Of a stretch of DNA of 43,437 bases, positions 17,201 through 25,427 are shown one piece after another. The position numbers were made by a program, and so were the translations under genes. The stretch is taken from assembly GCA_030157785.1 (NCBI GenBank), contig JAOAUC010000047.1, positions 1 to 43,437 on the forward strand. The letters are read 5' to 3'. The stretch comes from Zoogloea oleivorans. GTDB taxonomy: Bacteria > Pseudomonadota > Gammaproteobacteria > Burkholderiales > Rhodocyclaceae. The notes below the pieces were generated by a model. The model saw nothing but the letters and a program-made list of their open reading frames with translations, ran no database searches and had not been told where the DNA came from. Each line of letters begins with the position of its first letter. The stretch's first letter is position 1.

Positions 17201-17482
17201 CAGATCGAGCGGGTCGGCAGCCAGGACAACTTCTTCGATCTGGGCGGCACCTCGCTGCGCATGGTCCAGATCAACCGCCGCCTGTGCGACGCGCTGCAAC
17301 GGGCCATCCCCGTGCTGCAGATGTACCAGCACCCGACCGTCTCCAGTCTGGCCCGCTCCCTGGCCGCCGACAGCAGCAGCGCCCCCACCTCCAGCGCCGC
17401 CCAGGCCGGGCGCGAGCGCGCCGGCCAGCGCCGCGACATGCTCGCCCGCCGACAGACCACCGCCCGGCGCAGTCCGGGCTGA
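14240..17482 (+). CDS. Non-ribosomal peptide synthetase, single module C-A-PCP
   Basis: A 1080-residue loading/starter module. The condensation domain (about 20-440) has recognisable core motifs (SQERNWFLEQ, SSRHDVFQRGF, LVGPLDNTLALR, ALPFEQLIEAL), but the active-site HHxxxDG is HRYLLDE at 141-147, losing the second His. The adenylation domain (about 460-960) has YVVFTSGSTGRPKG, LYGLSEAFDACYF, GELYVGGAGLARGY, YRTGDLARLRPDG and QVKIRGFRIEPDEV. At the pocket, NFVDSLWE (Phe654 on) puts Val at the position of the alpha-amine-binding Asp and Asp at the next. The carrier domain has DNFFDLGGTSL with Ser1005. The tail is Arg/Ala-rich and may dock to the PKS, whose gene starts 22 bases later. The protein thus activates probably a non-alpha amino acid and passes it to the KS. 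Confidence 0.94.
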   Translation: MLDAISDTEGHGGLQLSESGPAWSCSQERNWFLEQAYPGHAQHRHAIGARIAGPLDVDALREALRCTSSRHDVFQRGFGVGAKATAGSPTLTVDSLAHADACASWIAERSGAAFHPAGEPMLRAHLLRITADEHVLLLVAHRYLLDEEGLSLLLGDIAASLAGTLPAGPASPTFARFIDAQRHNPQQAELLAHWRSRLAGAAPVLELPTDLPRPPIQAYAGASLPVDLPAGLTARLHNLAKRHGVDLQAVLLAAFATLLQRHSGQGDLVIGLRSSYRADPALTRLVGPLDNTLALRLDLSADPASDALLQLAGSALDDARRHAALPFEQLIEALQPARNLGYAPICQVLFDYRIAPPAQLTAGSLTLQPFPVESATTSHDLGLRIDEQGDQLSGRLIYDPALFSAATASRMAGHYRSLLDDLASDTPKPASALHLLTAAEWQQLVVDWNATDADYPADSSLSRLFEAQAERTPDAPAILGPGPALSYRELDERANRLAHHLASLGVAHETLVGVSMERSPELFVAVLAILKAGACYVPLDPGYPAARLTAMLEDTAVSLLLSKERWLDVLPPHTAQVLCLDRDWPAIAAQPASRPPGLAGAASLAYVVFTSGSTGRPKGVMVEQRQLLNRFAWMWREYPFAPGDVSACKTALNFVDSLWELLGPLLHGVPSLLVQREMLLEPRAFVALLAEYRVTRMMLVPSLMRMMLDAHDDLAARLPLLRDWCIGGEPLTVELARRFARAMPGRLLLNLYGLSEAFDACYFDAGKLTDADTLVPIGRPLSNVQAYVLDAHRQPVPVGVIGELYVGGAGLARGYLGQPAMSAEKFLPNPFRDAPGSRIYRTGDLARLRPDGLIDYLGRSDHQVKIRGFRIEPDEVASVLRSHPDIAQAVVVARPDDTGELALAAYFVPRDAAPAIAPLQGWLRERLPDYMVPASYTPLAALPMTPSGKVDRLSLPAPDKRSAVASAYVAPADETEQIIARLWQDVLQIERVGSQDNFFDLGGTSLRMVQINRRLCDALQRAIPVLQMYQHPTVSSLARSLAADSSSAPTSSAAQAGRERAGQRRDMLARRQTTARRSPG

Positions 17483-17504
17483 ACACCCCACATTCGAGAT
17501 CACC

Positions 17505-20500
17505 ATGAACCCCACCGACTCCGACCGGAACCTCTCCGACATCGCCATCATCGGCATGAGCTGCCGCGTGCCGGGCGCCGACGACGTGTCGGCCTTGTGG
17601 CGCAACCTCGAACAGGGTGTCGAATCAATCAGCTTCTTCTCCGAAGCCGAACTGCTGGCCGCCGGCGTCACACCCGAAACCCTTGCCGACCCGGCCTACG
17701 TGCGCGCCGGCGCGGTCATCGACCACATCGACTGCTTCGACGCGGCCTTCTTCGGCTACAGCCCGCGGGAAGCCAGCCTGATGGAGCCCCAGCAGCGCAT
17801 CTTCCTCGAATGCGCCTGGGAAGCCCTCGAACGGGCCGGCTACACGCCGCACGCGTCCAACACCCACGGCGGCGCCGTCGGCGTCTTCGGCGGCTCGGCG
17901 ATGAACGGCTACCTCATCTACAACCTGGCCACGCGCCCCGACGTGGCCCCCGCCCTGTTCGAATTCCAGGTCCAGATCGGCAACGACAAGGACTACCTGG
18001 CCAGCCGGGTCGCCTACAAGCTCAACCTCACCGGCCCCAGCGTGGTCGTCCAGTCGGCCTGTTCCACCTCGCTCACCGCCATCCACGTGGCCTGCCAGAG
18101 CCTGCTCGGCGGCGAATGCAACCTGGCGCTGGCTGGCGGCATCTCCATCGCCGTACCGCACCGGGTCGGCTACCTGTACCAGGAAGGCGGCGTCAATTCG
18201 GCCGACGGCCACTGTCGCGCCTTCGACGCCGACGCGCGCGGCACCGTGCTCGGCAGCGGGGTCGGCATCGTCGCCCTCAAGCGCCTGGCCGACGCACTGG
18301 CCGACGGCGACCACATCCACGCCGTCATCAAGGGCTCGGCCATCAACAACGACGGCAGCGCCAAGGTCGGCTTCACCGCCCCCAGCGTGGACGGCCAGGC
18401 CGCAGTCGTGGCCGAAGCCCTCGCCATCGCCGGCATCGAAGCCCACGAGATCGGCTACGTCGAGACCCACGGCACCGCCACCCCGATGGGCGACCCGATC
18501 GAGGTCAAGGCCCTCACCCAGGCCTTCCGCGAAAGCACCGACGCCACCGGCTACTGCGCCATCGGCTCGGTGAAAAGCAACATCGGCCACCTGGATGTGG
18601 CCTCCGGCGTGGCCGGGCTGATCAAGACCGCGCTGATGCTCGAACACCGGCGCATCCCCGGCACCCTGCACTACCGCCGCGCCAACCCCGAAATCGACTT
18701 CGCCAGCAGTCCCTTTTACGTCAACACCGCCCTTTGCGACTGGCAGCAGCCGGTGCGCCGGGCCGGCGTCAGCTCCTTCGGGCTGGGTGGCACCAATGCC
18801 CACGTGGTGATGGAAGAAGCCCCGGCCCGTGCCGCGGCCGCCGCGTCGCGCCCCTGGCAACTGATCCTCCTGTCGGCGCGCAGCCCGGAAGCCCTCGGAC
18901 GCATGGGCGAACGCCTCGCCGGGCATCTCGAACACCACCCCGACCAGCCCCTCGCCGAGATCGCCTACACTCTGCAAACCGGCCGCCAGGGCTTCAAGCA
19001 GCGCCGCATGCTGGTCGTCTCCAGCCGCGACGATCTGGCCCGCACGCTGCTGTCCGGCGAACGCCAGCGCAGCGCCGACGCCGTTTGCGAGCACAGCGAC
19101 CGCCCGCTGGTCTTCATGTTCCCCGGCCAGGGCGCCCAGTACCTGGGCATGGGCCGCGGCCTGTACGACAGCGAACCCCTATTCCGCGCCGAAGTCGACC
19201 GTTGCTGCGCACTGCTCGCGCCGCACCTCGGCCACGACCTGAAAAGCCTGATGTGGCCCGAAGACAGCGCCACCGCCGAAGCCCTCACCGCCACCTGGAT
19301 CGTCCAGCCGGCCCTGTTCGTCATCGAATACGCCCTCGCCCGCCTGTGGATGAGCTGGGGCGTGCAGCCGGCAGCCATGATCGGCCACAGCATCGGCGAG
19401 TACCCGGCCCTGTGCCTGGCCGGCGTGATGAGCCTGCCCGACGCCCTCAAGCTGGTCGCCGCCCGCGGCCGCCTGATGCAGGAAATGCAGTCCGGCACCA
19501 TGCTCGCCGTAGACCTGCCCGAAAACCAACTCGGCGATCTGGCCGCCCGCGGCCTGTCGCTGGCCGGCGTCAATTCCCCCGGCCGCAGCGTGGTGGCCGG
19601 CCCGTCCGAAGCCATCGCCGCCTTCCGCGCCGACATGGAAGCGCGTGGCCAGCAGGTCAGCGCCCTGCATACCTCCCATGCCTTCCACTCGGCCATGATG
19701 GATCCGATGCTCGAGCGCTTCGCCGCCGTCGTCGCCACCATTGCCCTGCAGGCGCCGCAGATCCCGGTCGTCTCCAACCTAAGCGGCACCTGGCTGACTG
19801 CCGCACAGGCCACCGACCCGGCCTACTACACCCAACACCTGCGCCACACCGTACGCTTTGCCGACGGCATCCTCACAGCAGTGGGCGACGGTGACCCGCT
19901 GCTGCTCGAAGTCGGCCCCGGCCGCACCCTTGGCACCCTCGCCCAGCAATGCGCCAGCACCTCCGGTGCCAAAGGCGCCCTGTGGTCGATGCGCCATCCG
20001 CAGCAGGACGAGCCCGACCAGGCCATGCTCCTCACCACCCTCGGCAAGCTGTGGCTGGCCGGCGTGAGCGTGGACTGGGCCGGGTTCTACGCCGACGAAA
20101 CGCGCTGCCGCGTGCCGCTGCCCGGCTACCCCTTCGAACGCCAGCGCCACTGGATCGAACCCGGCAAGCTCGTCGCCCAGGCTGCCGGCAACACCCCGGC
20201 GGCCCGTTCTGCCCCCGGCAAGCGCCCGCTGGCCGACTGGTTCTACACCCCGGCCTGGAAGCAAAACCCGCTGCCCGATGGCGGCCCCGCGGCAAGCGGC
20301 CCATGGCTGATCTTCACCACCGGCGAAGGCTTCACCGAAACCCTCGCCCGCGATCTGGAACAAGCCGGCCAGGACGTGCTCCGCGTGCTCCCCGGCGACA
20401 AGGCCGGCTGGTGCGGCGAACGGCGCTACAGCGTCAGCCCCGGCCGGCGTGCCGACTACGACAGCCTGATCAACGCCCTCGCCACCGCCGGCAAACTGCC

Positions 20501-22172
20501 GCGCAGCGTCCTGCACGCCTGGAACCTCGGCGAGGCGGGCGACACCACCGACCACGACAGCTTCGACCACGCCCGGAACCTCGGTTTCAGCAGCCTGCTG
20601 TGCCTGGCCCAGGCCCTCGGCGCCCGCGACTACACCGAATCCGTGCGCATCGGCGTGCTCGGTACCTGCATCCAGGCGCTCACCCCCACCGAGCTCCCGC
20701 AGCCGGACCGCGCCCCGCTGGTCGCCGCCTGCGTGGTCATTGCCCAGGAATATTCCAACCTCGACGCCCGCTGCTTCGACCTCGTCCCGCCCGCCGCCGG
20801 CACGCCGGCCGAGCAGGGCCTGGCCCGCCAGATCCTGCGCGAGATGGGCAGTGACACCCCCAACCCCGTCGTCGCCTGGCGCGACGGCGTGCGCTGGGTG
20901 CAGGACTACCGCCCGCTACAGCTCCCGCCCCTCGCCGGCAACCCGGCCCGCCTGCGCCAGAAAGGCGTGTACCTCATCACCGGCGGCCTCGGCGCCATCG
21001 GTTTCGCGCTGGCCGAAGACCTCGCCCGCAGCGTGCAGGCACGCCTCGTCCTCACGGGCCGCAGCGCCATGCCCGCCGCAACGGAATGGGACGCCCTCAT
21101 CGCCGCCCACGGCGCCGAACATCCGCTCAGCCAGCGCATCGCCAAAGTGCGCGCCCTCGAAGCCCTCGGCGCCGAAGTGCTGGTGGTGGCGGCCGACGTG
21201 GCCGACGCTGCCGCCATGGCCGGTGCATTGGAACAGGCGCGCAGCCGCTTCGGGCACATCGACGGCGTCATCCACGGCGCCGGCATCGTCGCCGAAGACG
21301 CCTTCCTCGCCGTGCAGGACACCAGCCCGGAAAACTGCACGGAACACTTCCGCCCCAAGGTGGACGGCCTGCTGGTCCTCCACGACCTGCTGAAGAACGA
21401 CCCGCCCGATGTCTACGTGCTGCTGTCGTCCATCTCCGCGGTGGTCGGTGGCCTCGGCTACGCGGCCTACGCCGCCGCCAACCGCTACCTGGATGCCTAC
21501 GCCGCCCGCCAGAACCGCCTCGGCGGCACCAGTGGCCCGGCCTGGCTGGCCATCGGCTGGGACGCCTGGCAATCCGCCGCGTCCCGCTCCGACAAGCGCG
21601 GCATGGGCGCCGTCGTCAACGAACTGGCCCTGTCCACCGCAGACGGCGTCGATGCCTTCCGGCGCATCCTCGCCAGCAATTCCGGCGACACGGTGGTCGT
21701 GTCCACCACCGACCTGTCCACCCGCATCGCCCAGTGGGTCCTGCGCAAGCCCCGCACCAGCGCGGCGGCGGCCGGTGCCGCAGCGGCCGCCCCGAGCGTC
21801 GCCTACGCCACCGAAATGCAGGCAGCCATCGCCGGCATCTGGCAAAGCGCCCTGGGCGTCGGCCACATCGAGCCGCGCGACAACTTCTTCGACCTGGGCG
21901 GCGACTCGCTGCTGCTGATGGAGGTTATCGCGCGCCTCAAGACCGGCTACGGCATCGTCCTCAATCCGCGGGAAATCATGTTCCAGACCCTCGCCCAGCT
22001 CGCCGCCATGTGCGAGGAAAGGCAGGCCGCGAAACACGCCGCCAGCGGCAGCACCCCGACGCCCGCCGCAGCTCCCGCGCCCGTCGCCCCGCCCCCCTTA
22101 GCAACACCGGCACCGGAGCCCGAGCGCCCCGGCGGCCTGTTCGGCGCCCTGAAGCGCAAGCTGCGCGGCTAA
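17505..22172 (+). CDS. Type I polyketide synthase, single module KS-AT-KR-ACP
   Basis: One extension module of 1555 residues. The ketosynthase (about 12-435) has the triad Cys186 (QSACSTSLTAIH), His322 (ETHGTATPMGDP) and His362 (NIGHLDVASG). The acyltransferase (about 535-860) has GHSIGEYPAL with Ser629 and HAFH at 725-728, the malonyl-CoA signature. The ketoreductase has its structural half from about 905 (DWFYTPAWKQ), the NADPH site TGGLGAIG from 1159, Ser1309 and Tyr1322. Neither the B-type LDD motif nor the A-type Trp is clear, so alcohol stereochemistry cannot be called. The carrier domain has DNFFDLGGDSLL with Ser1468. No DH, ER or thioesterase is present. The C-terminus is a Pro/Ala linker and a cationic helix GLFGALKRKLRG. 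It would add two carbons to the NRPS-bound amino acid and give a beta-hydroxy acyl thioester. Confidence 0.95.
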   Translation: MNPTDSDRNLSDIAIIGMSCRVPGADDVSALWRNLEQGVESISFFSEAELLAAGVTPETLADPAYVRAGAVIDHIDCFDAAFFGYSPREASLMEPQQRIFLECAWEALERAGYTPHASNTHGGAVGVFGGSAMNGYLIYNLATRPDVAPALFEFQVQIGNDKDYLASRVAYKLNLTGPSVVVQSACSTSLTAIHVACQSLLGGECNLALAGGISIAVPHRVGYLYQEGGVNSADGHCRAFDADARGTVLGSGVGIVALKRLADALADGDHIHAVIKGSAINNDGSAKVGFTAPSVDGQAAVVAEALAIAGIEAHEIGYVETHGTATPMGDPIEVKALTQAFRESTDATGYCAIGSVKSNIGHLDVASGVAGLIKTALMLEHRRIPGTLHYRRANPEIDFASSPFYVNTALCDWQQPVRRAGVSSFGLGGTNAHVVMEEAPARAAAAASRPWQLILLSARSPEALGRMGERLAGHLEHHPDQPLAEIAYTLQTGRQGFKQRRMLVVSSRDDLARTLLSGERQRSADAVCEHSDRPLVFMFPGQGAQYLGMGRGLYDSEPLFRAEVDRCCALLAPHLGHDLKSLMWPEDSATAEALTATWIVQPALFVIEYALARLWMSWGVQPAAMIGHSIGEYPALCLAGVMSLPDALKLVAARGRLMQEMQSGTMLAVDLPENQLGDLAARGLSLAGVNSPGRSVVAGPSEAIAAFRADMEARGQQVSALHTSHAFHSAMMDPMLERFAAVVATIALQAPQIPVVSNLSGTWLTAAQATDPAYYTQHLRHTVRFADGILTAVGDGDPLLLEVGPGRTLGTLAQQCASTSGAKGALWSMRHPQQDEPDQAMLLTTLGKLWLAGVSVDWAGFYADETRCRVPLPGYPFERQRHWIEPGKLVAQAAGNTPAARSAPGKRPLADWFYTPAWKQNPLPDGGPAASGPWLIFTTGEGFTETLARDLEQAGQDVLRVLPGDKAGWCGERRYSVSPGRRADYDSLINALATAGKLPRSVLHAWNLGEAGDTTDHDSFDHARNLGFSSLLCLAQALGARDYTESVRIGVLGTCIQALTPTELPQPDRAPLVAACVVIAQEYSNLDARCFDLVPPAAGTPAEQGLARQILREMGSDTPNPVVAWRDGVRWVQDYRPLQLPPLAGNPARLRQKGVYLITGGLGAIGFALAEDLARSVQARLVLTGRSAMPAATEWDALIAAHGAEHPLSQRIAKVRALEALGAEVLVVAADVADAAAMAGALEQARSRFGHIDGVIHGAGIVAEDAFLAVQDTSPENCTEHFRPKVDGLLVLHDLLKNDPPDVYVLLSSISAVVGGLGYAAYAAANRYLDAYAARQNRLGGTSGPAWLAIGWDAWQSAASRSDKRGMGAVVNELALSTADGVDAFRRILASNSGDTVVVSTTDLSTRIAQWVLRKPRTSAAAAGAAAAAPSVAYATEMQAAIAGIWQSALGVGHIEPRDNFFDLGGDSLLLMEVIARLKTGYGIVLNPREIMFQTLAQLAAMCEERQAAKHAASGSTPTPAAAPAPVAPPPLATPAPEPERPGGLFGALKRKLRG

Positions 22173-22183
22173 GCACCCTGTGG

Positions 22184-22206
22184 GTCAGCTATGCTTCATA
22201 GCTGAC
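22184..22206. repeat. Perfect 10-bp inverted repeat before the TIR gene
   Basis: GTCAGCTATG-CTT-CATAGCTGAC lies between the PKS stop and the GTG start of the TIR-domain gene, ending 23 bases before that start. No T-tract follows. It could be a transcription-end hairpin for the PKS mRNA, an operator, or a structure in the leader of the TIR gene. Confidence 0.7.
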
Positions 22207-22229
22207 AGCACAGACCACCGGAGCCCGCC

Positions 22230-23123
22230 GTGAGTGATGTTTTCATCAGCTACGCCAGTGAGGACCGCGAGCAGGCCGGCCGCCTGGCGCATGCCTTCGA
22301 AGCCCTCGGCTGGTCCGTCTGGTGGGACCGCAAGATCATCACCGGACAGGCCTTCGACCAGGCCATCGAGCACGAACTGGAAACCGCCCGCAGCGTTGTC
22401 GTGCTGTGGTCGCCTCATTCCGTCGCCTCCGAGTGGGTCAGAAACGAAGCCGCCGCCGCGGCCGAACGGGGCGTGCTGCTGCCGGCCCTGATCGCACCGG
22501 TGCGCCTGCCCCTCGAATTCCGGCGCAAGCAAACCGCCGACCTGGGCGACTGGCAGGGCGATGCGCACAACGCCGGTTTTCAGGCCGTCTGCGACGGCAT
22601 CAAGGCTCTTTTGGGGCGTTCGCCACAAAACCCGCCGCCGCCCCTGCCAAAGCGTCCGCCCCCGTGGCCCGCCCAGCTCAAATGGGCTGCCCTCGGCGCC
22701 TTTGTCCTCGCTGCAGGGATAGGCCTGTTCACCAACCGCAACAGGCCGGTGCCAACCGAAACGGCAACCCCACCCACCGACGCCCAGGCAACCGGCATGG
22801 CCGCCTGGACAAGCTCGCCGCCAAGCCCCTCCGGGCTGGCCGACCTGATTGTCGGCACCTATTCCGGCGAGGTCATCGCCGACTCGAAAGGCGGCTCGCG
22901 CAGCAGCGTTCAGATCACCATCACCCGGCTCGGGCCGGCCAAAGTCCGCATCAGCTCCGACTATGCCCGCCTGGGCACCACCGACCTCGCCCTGCAGCGC
23001 AACGGCCAGCAGATTCTCGCCGACGGCGGTGACTCCGCCCTGATCGTGGACCTGGAGCGCAAGCCGCAAACCGTCCTCTTCAACCCGCACTTCGAGCTCG
23101 CCTACAGCGGCGCCCGGCAGTAG
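22230..23123 (+). CDS. Membrane-anchored TIR-domain protein
   Basis: A 297-residue protein. Residues 1-130 form a TIR domain: DVFISYASEDREQA, WSVWWDRKI, a central strand ARSVVVLWSPHS and SEWVRNE, whose Glu73 sits where NAD-cleaving TIR domains have their catalytic glutamate. A proline-rich linker (132-147) leads to one transmembrane helix (about 152-167). A ~120-residue domain of no recognised family follows, beta-rich by appearance (VQITITRLGPAKVRISSDY). The start is a GTG with GGAG upstream. Bacterial TIR proteins act in anti-phage defence or NAD signalling. No partner such as a SIR2, Argonaute or STING gene is adjacent, so function is open. Confidence 0.88.
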   Translation: MSDVFISYASEDREQAGRLAHAFEALGWSVWWDRKIITGQAFDQAIEHELETARSVVVLWSPHSVASEWVRNEAAAAAERGVLLPALIAPVRLPLEFRRKQTADLGDWQGDAHNAGFQAVCDGIKALLGRSPQNPPPPLPKRPPPWPAQLKWAALGAFVLAAGIGLFTNRNRPVPTETATPPTDAQATGMAAWTSSPPSPSGLADLIVGTYSGEVIADSKGGSRSSVQITITRLGPAKVRISSDYARLGTTDLALQRNGQQILADGGDSALIVDLERKPQTVLFNPHFELAYSGARQ

Positions 23124-23196
23124 CCCGAAAAGCCACGCCGCACGCAAGGGGAATGTTGCCCATGGCCTAAAGAATGGTGATGCTCATCCGTTAAGA

Positions 23197-25050
23197 ATGA
23201 ATCGTTACCCAAATTGGCCGCTTATCCTTGTGACCCCTGCCAAGACCTCCTCATCCGACCGGATCGGTCTTTTAGTCCTGCTCGCCGGGCTGCTTGCCGC
23301 CGTGCTCGTCGCCTTTCTGGCGGTCCGCCACCAGAATGACGAACGCAGCCGGGAAATGCTTGAACAGGGCACCCGGCTGGTGAAGGCACTGTCGGCCATT
23401 CCCATCGACGGCCTCACCCCCTCGGCCGGACGCCCCAACCCGCTGGCCGCCGTGCTGCGCGCCCACGGCAGCGCCGATCTGGCCTACGGTCTCGTCACCG
23501 ATTCACAAGGCAAGTCGCTCTCCGAAGTTGCTGCCCCCGGCCTGAACCCCACCCCGCTCCCGCTCGCGGCCGACAAGCCGGCCGAATGGTTCGGCCATGG
23601 CCCCATCGACAGCGGCGTGGCCGGCCTCCAACTGATCGAATTCCACGGCCCGCTGCTCCGTGACGGCCACCTCGAAGGCTTCGTCCGCATCGGCTTCCGC
23701 GAACCCAGCATGGGCCTGAGTGCCAGCCAGCTGCCTTTTCTGGCCGGGCTGGCCTTGCCGATCCTGCTCCTCGTCCCGCTCTTCTTCTTCATGCTGCGCA
23801 GCCAGCTGAGCCCCCTCAAAACCCTGAGCCAGCGCGTCGAGAACCTTGCCGGCGGGACCAGCGACGTGGATGCCCGCGACGTGGTGACGCGCTTCGGGCG
23901 CTTCCTCGACGCCGCCGAAAAACGCATCCACGAACTCGAAGCCACCCGCGGCGACGCCGACACCTCGATCAAGCTCCTCGGCTATAAAAAGGCCAAGATC
24001 GAAAGCGCCCTCGAAACCCTGCCGGAGGGCATCATCGTCCTCGGCGAAAGCGCCCTCACCGTCTTCGCCAACGCCAAGGTCGGCCCGCTTCTCGGCATCG
24101 ACCCGGCCACGCTGCTCCACAAGGGCGTCACCGAATGGCCCATCGACGGCGCCATCACCCGCCTGCTGGCGCCCCTGCTCAGCGACGAATCCGGCCCCCA
24201 TACCCACAACACCGACTTCCAGCCCGGCGGCGACGAAAACCGGCGCGTCAGCGTGTGGGTCCTGCCCCTGTTCGCCCCCCGCGACACCACCCGCCGCCTG
24301 GGCAGCCTGCTGGTCCTGCGCGAAACCACCGACCAGCTTCTCGCCGGCCGCGCCCGCGACGAGTTCATCGCCCACGTCGCCCACGAAATGAAAACCCCGC
24401 TGGCCAACATCAGCCTGTACGGCGAGCTGCTGCGCGACGAGCCCGGGCTGCCCGACGAAACCCGCATCGAAGCCATCAACACCGTCTGTGACGAAGCCGA
24501 ACGGGCTGCCGGACTCATCAACAACCTGCTCAACATCTCCCGCATCGAAGCCGGCAGCATCGTCATCGACCGCCAGTGGGTACGCCTGGCCGACCTCCTC
24601 AACGACTGCATGGAGCACCTCTCCCATGGTGGCCATGCCCACGGCCTGCAGCTGCGGGTCAAGGTGCCGCCCGAGCTGCCCCCCGTCGAGCTCGACAAGG
24701 ACATGATGCGCATCGCCCTCAACAACCTGCTCACCAACGCGGTCAAGTACAACCGTCCCGACGGCGAGATCATCCTGTCGGCCGAAGAGAGCGACGAACG
24801 CATCATCATCTCTGTGCAGGACTCCGGTATCGGCATCGCCGCCGACGACCTGCCGAAAGTCTTCGACAAGTTCTACCGCTCCGGCGACCGCGAAGCCGTC
24901 TCCCGCGGCGGCCATGGCCTGGGCCTCTACCTGGCCCGCCAGATCGTCGAAATGCACCAGGGCCAGATCGGGCTCGTCAGCCAGCCCGGCCAGGGCACCC
25001 GCGTGACCCTGAGCTTCCGAAAACCCCACGTTCTGCTGAGGGCTGCATGA
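23197..25050 (+). CDS. Membrane sensor histidine kinase at the head of the pilus/secretion locus
   Basis: A 617-residue kinase. TM1 is about 22-43, a periplasmic sensor region follows to about 183, and TM2 is about 185-203. Then come a HAMP-like segment (LSPLKTLSQRVENLAGG), a coiled stretch and a PAS-like domain around 265-385 (LPEGIIVLGESALTVFANAKVGPLLGI in part). The catalytic core has HisKA FIAHVAHEMKTPLANI (His396), N-box NNLLTNAVKYNRP, G1 DSGIGIAADDL, F-box FDKFYRSGD and G2 GHGLGLYLARQIV. The ATG at 23197 has a poor ribosome site and a GTG at 23230 is possible. Its TGA overlaps the receiver gene ATG. Position suggests it senses an envelope signal for the machine encoded downstream. Confidence 0.92.
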   Translation: MNRYPNWPLILVTPAKTSSSDRIGLLVLLAGLLAAVLVAFLAVRHQNDERSREMLEQGTRLVKALSAIPIDGLTPSAGRPNPLAAVLRAHGSADLAYGLVTDSQGKSLSEVAAPGLNPTPLPLAADKPAEWFGHGPIDSGVAGLQLIEFHGPLLRDGHLEGFVRIGFREPSMGLSASQLPFLAGLALPILLLVPLFFFMLRSQLSPLKTLSQRVENLAGGTSDVDARDVVTRFGRFLDAAEKRIHELEATRGDADTSIKLLGYKKAKIESALETLPEGIIVLGESALTVFANAKVGPLLGIDPATLLHKGVTEWPIDGAITRLLAPLLSDESGPHTHNTDFQPGGDENRRVSVWVLPLFAPRDTTRRLGSLLVLRETTDQLLAGRARDEFIAHVAHEMKTPLANISLYGELLRDEPGLPDETRIEAINTVCDEAERAAGLINNLLNISRIEAGSIVIDRQWVRLADLLNDCMEHLSHGGHAHGLQLRVKVPPELPPVELDKDMMRIALNNLLTNAVKYNRPDGEIILSAEESDERIIISVQDSGIGIAADDLPKVFDKFYRSGDREAVSRGGHGLGLYLARQIVEMHQGQIGLVSQPGQGTRVTLSFRKPHVLLRAA

Positions 25051-25427
25051 AACGTCTCCTCGTCGTCGATGACGAACCCCATGTGGCGCGCGTGCTGCGC
25101 GTGAGCCTGGTGAAGGACGGCTGGTCCGTCGAAGTCGCCTGCAATGGGCACGAAGCCCTGCAGGCCATCGCCACCAACCCTCCCGATGTGATGATCACCG
25201 ACATCCAGATGCCCGGCATGGGCGGCGAAGAGCTGTGCCGCCAACTGCGCAGCACGCCGCCCGCCAGGCCTTTCCCGATCCTCGTCATGACCTCCATGAC
25301 CGCCCGTGACCAGCGCAGCTGGGCGCAGGAGCTCGGCGGTATCGAGTTTCTCGAGAAGCCGGTCAGCCCGCGTCGTGTCGCCGCCATCCTGACCCAACTG
25401 ATTGCCCGGGAGAAAAACAATGCCTGA
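25047..25427 (+). CDS. Single-domain response regulator (CheY-like receiver)
   Basis: 126 residues and only a receiver domain: acidic pair in LLVVDDEPH, phospho-acceptor Asp52 in VMITDIQMPGMGG, the MTSMTARD region and the switch lysine in FLEKPVSP. With no output domain it must act by protein contact. Candidate targets are the HD-GYP enzyme and the STAS-bearing ATPase encoded next. It overlaps the kinase gene by ATGA, and the following gene starts eight bases before its end, so the kinase, receiver and phosphodiesterase are one translational block. Confidence 0.93.
   Translation: MKRLLVVDDEPHVARVLRVSLVKDGWSVEVACNGHEALQAIATNPPDVMITDIQMPGMGGEELCRQLRSTPPARPFPILVMTSMTARDQRSWAQELGGIEFLEKPVSPRRVAAILTQLIAREKNNA

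Noticed and set aside
14510..17671. Long minus-strand open frame opposite the NRPS gene
   Set aside because: Same GC artefact; no domain similarity and the plus strand encodes a complete NRPS module.
22040..22172. Possible thioesterase at the PKS C-terminus
   Set aside because: After the carrier domain there are only about 60 residues: a Pro/Ala linker and a short basic helix. No GxSxG is present.
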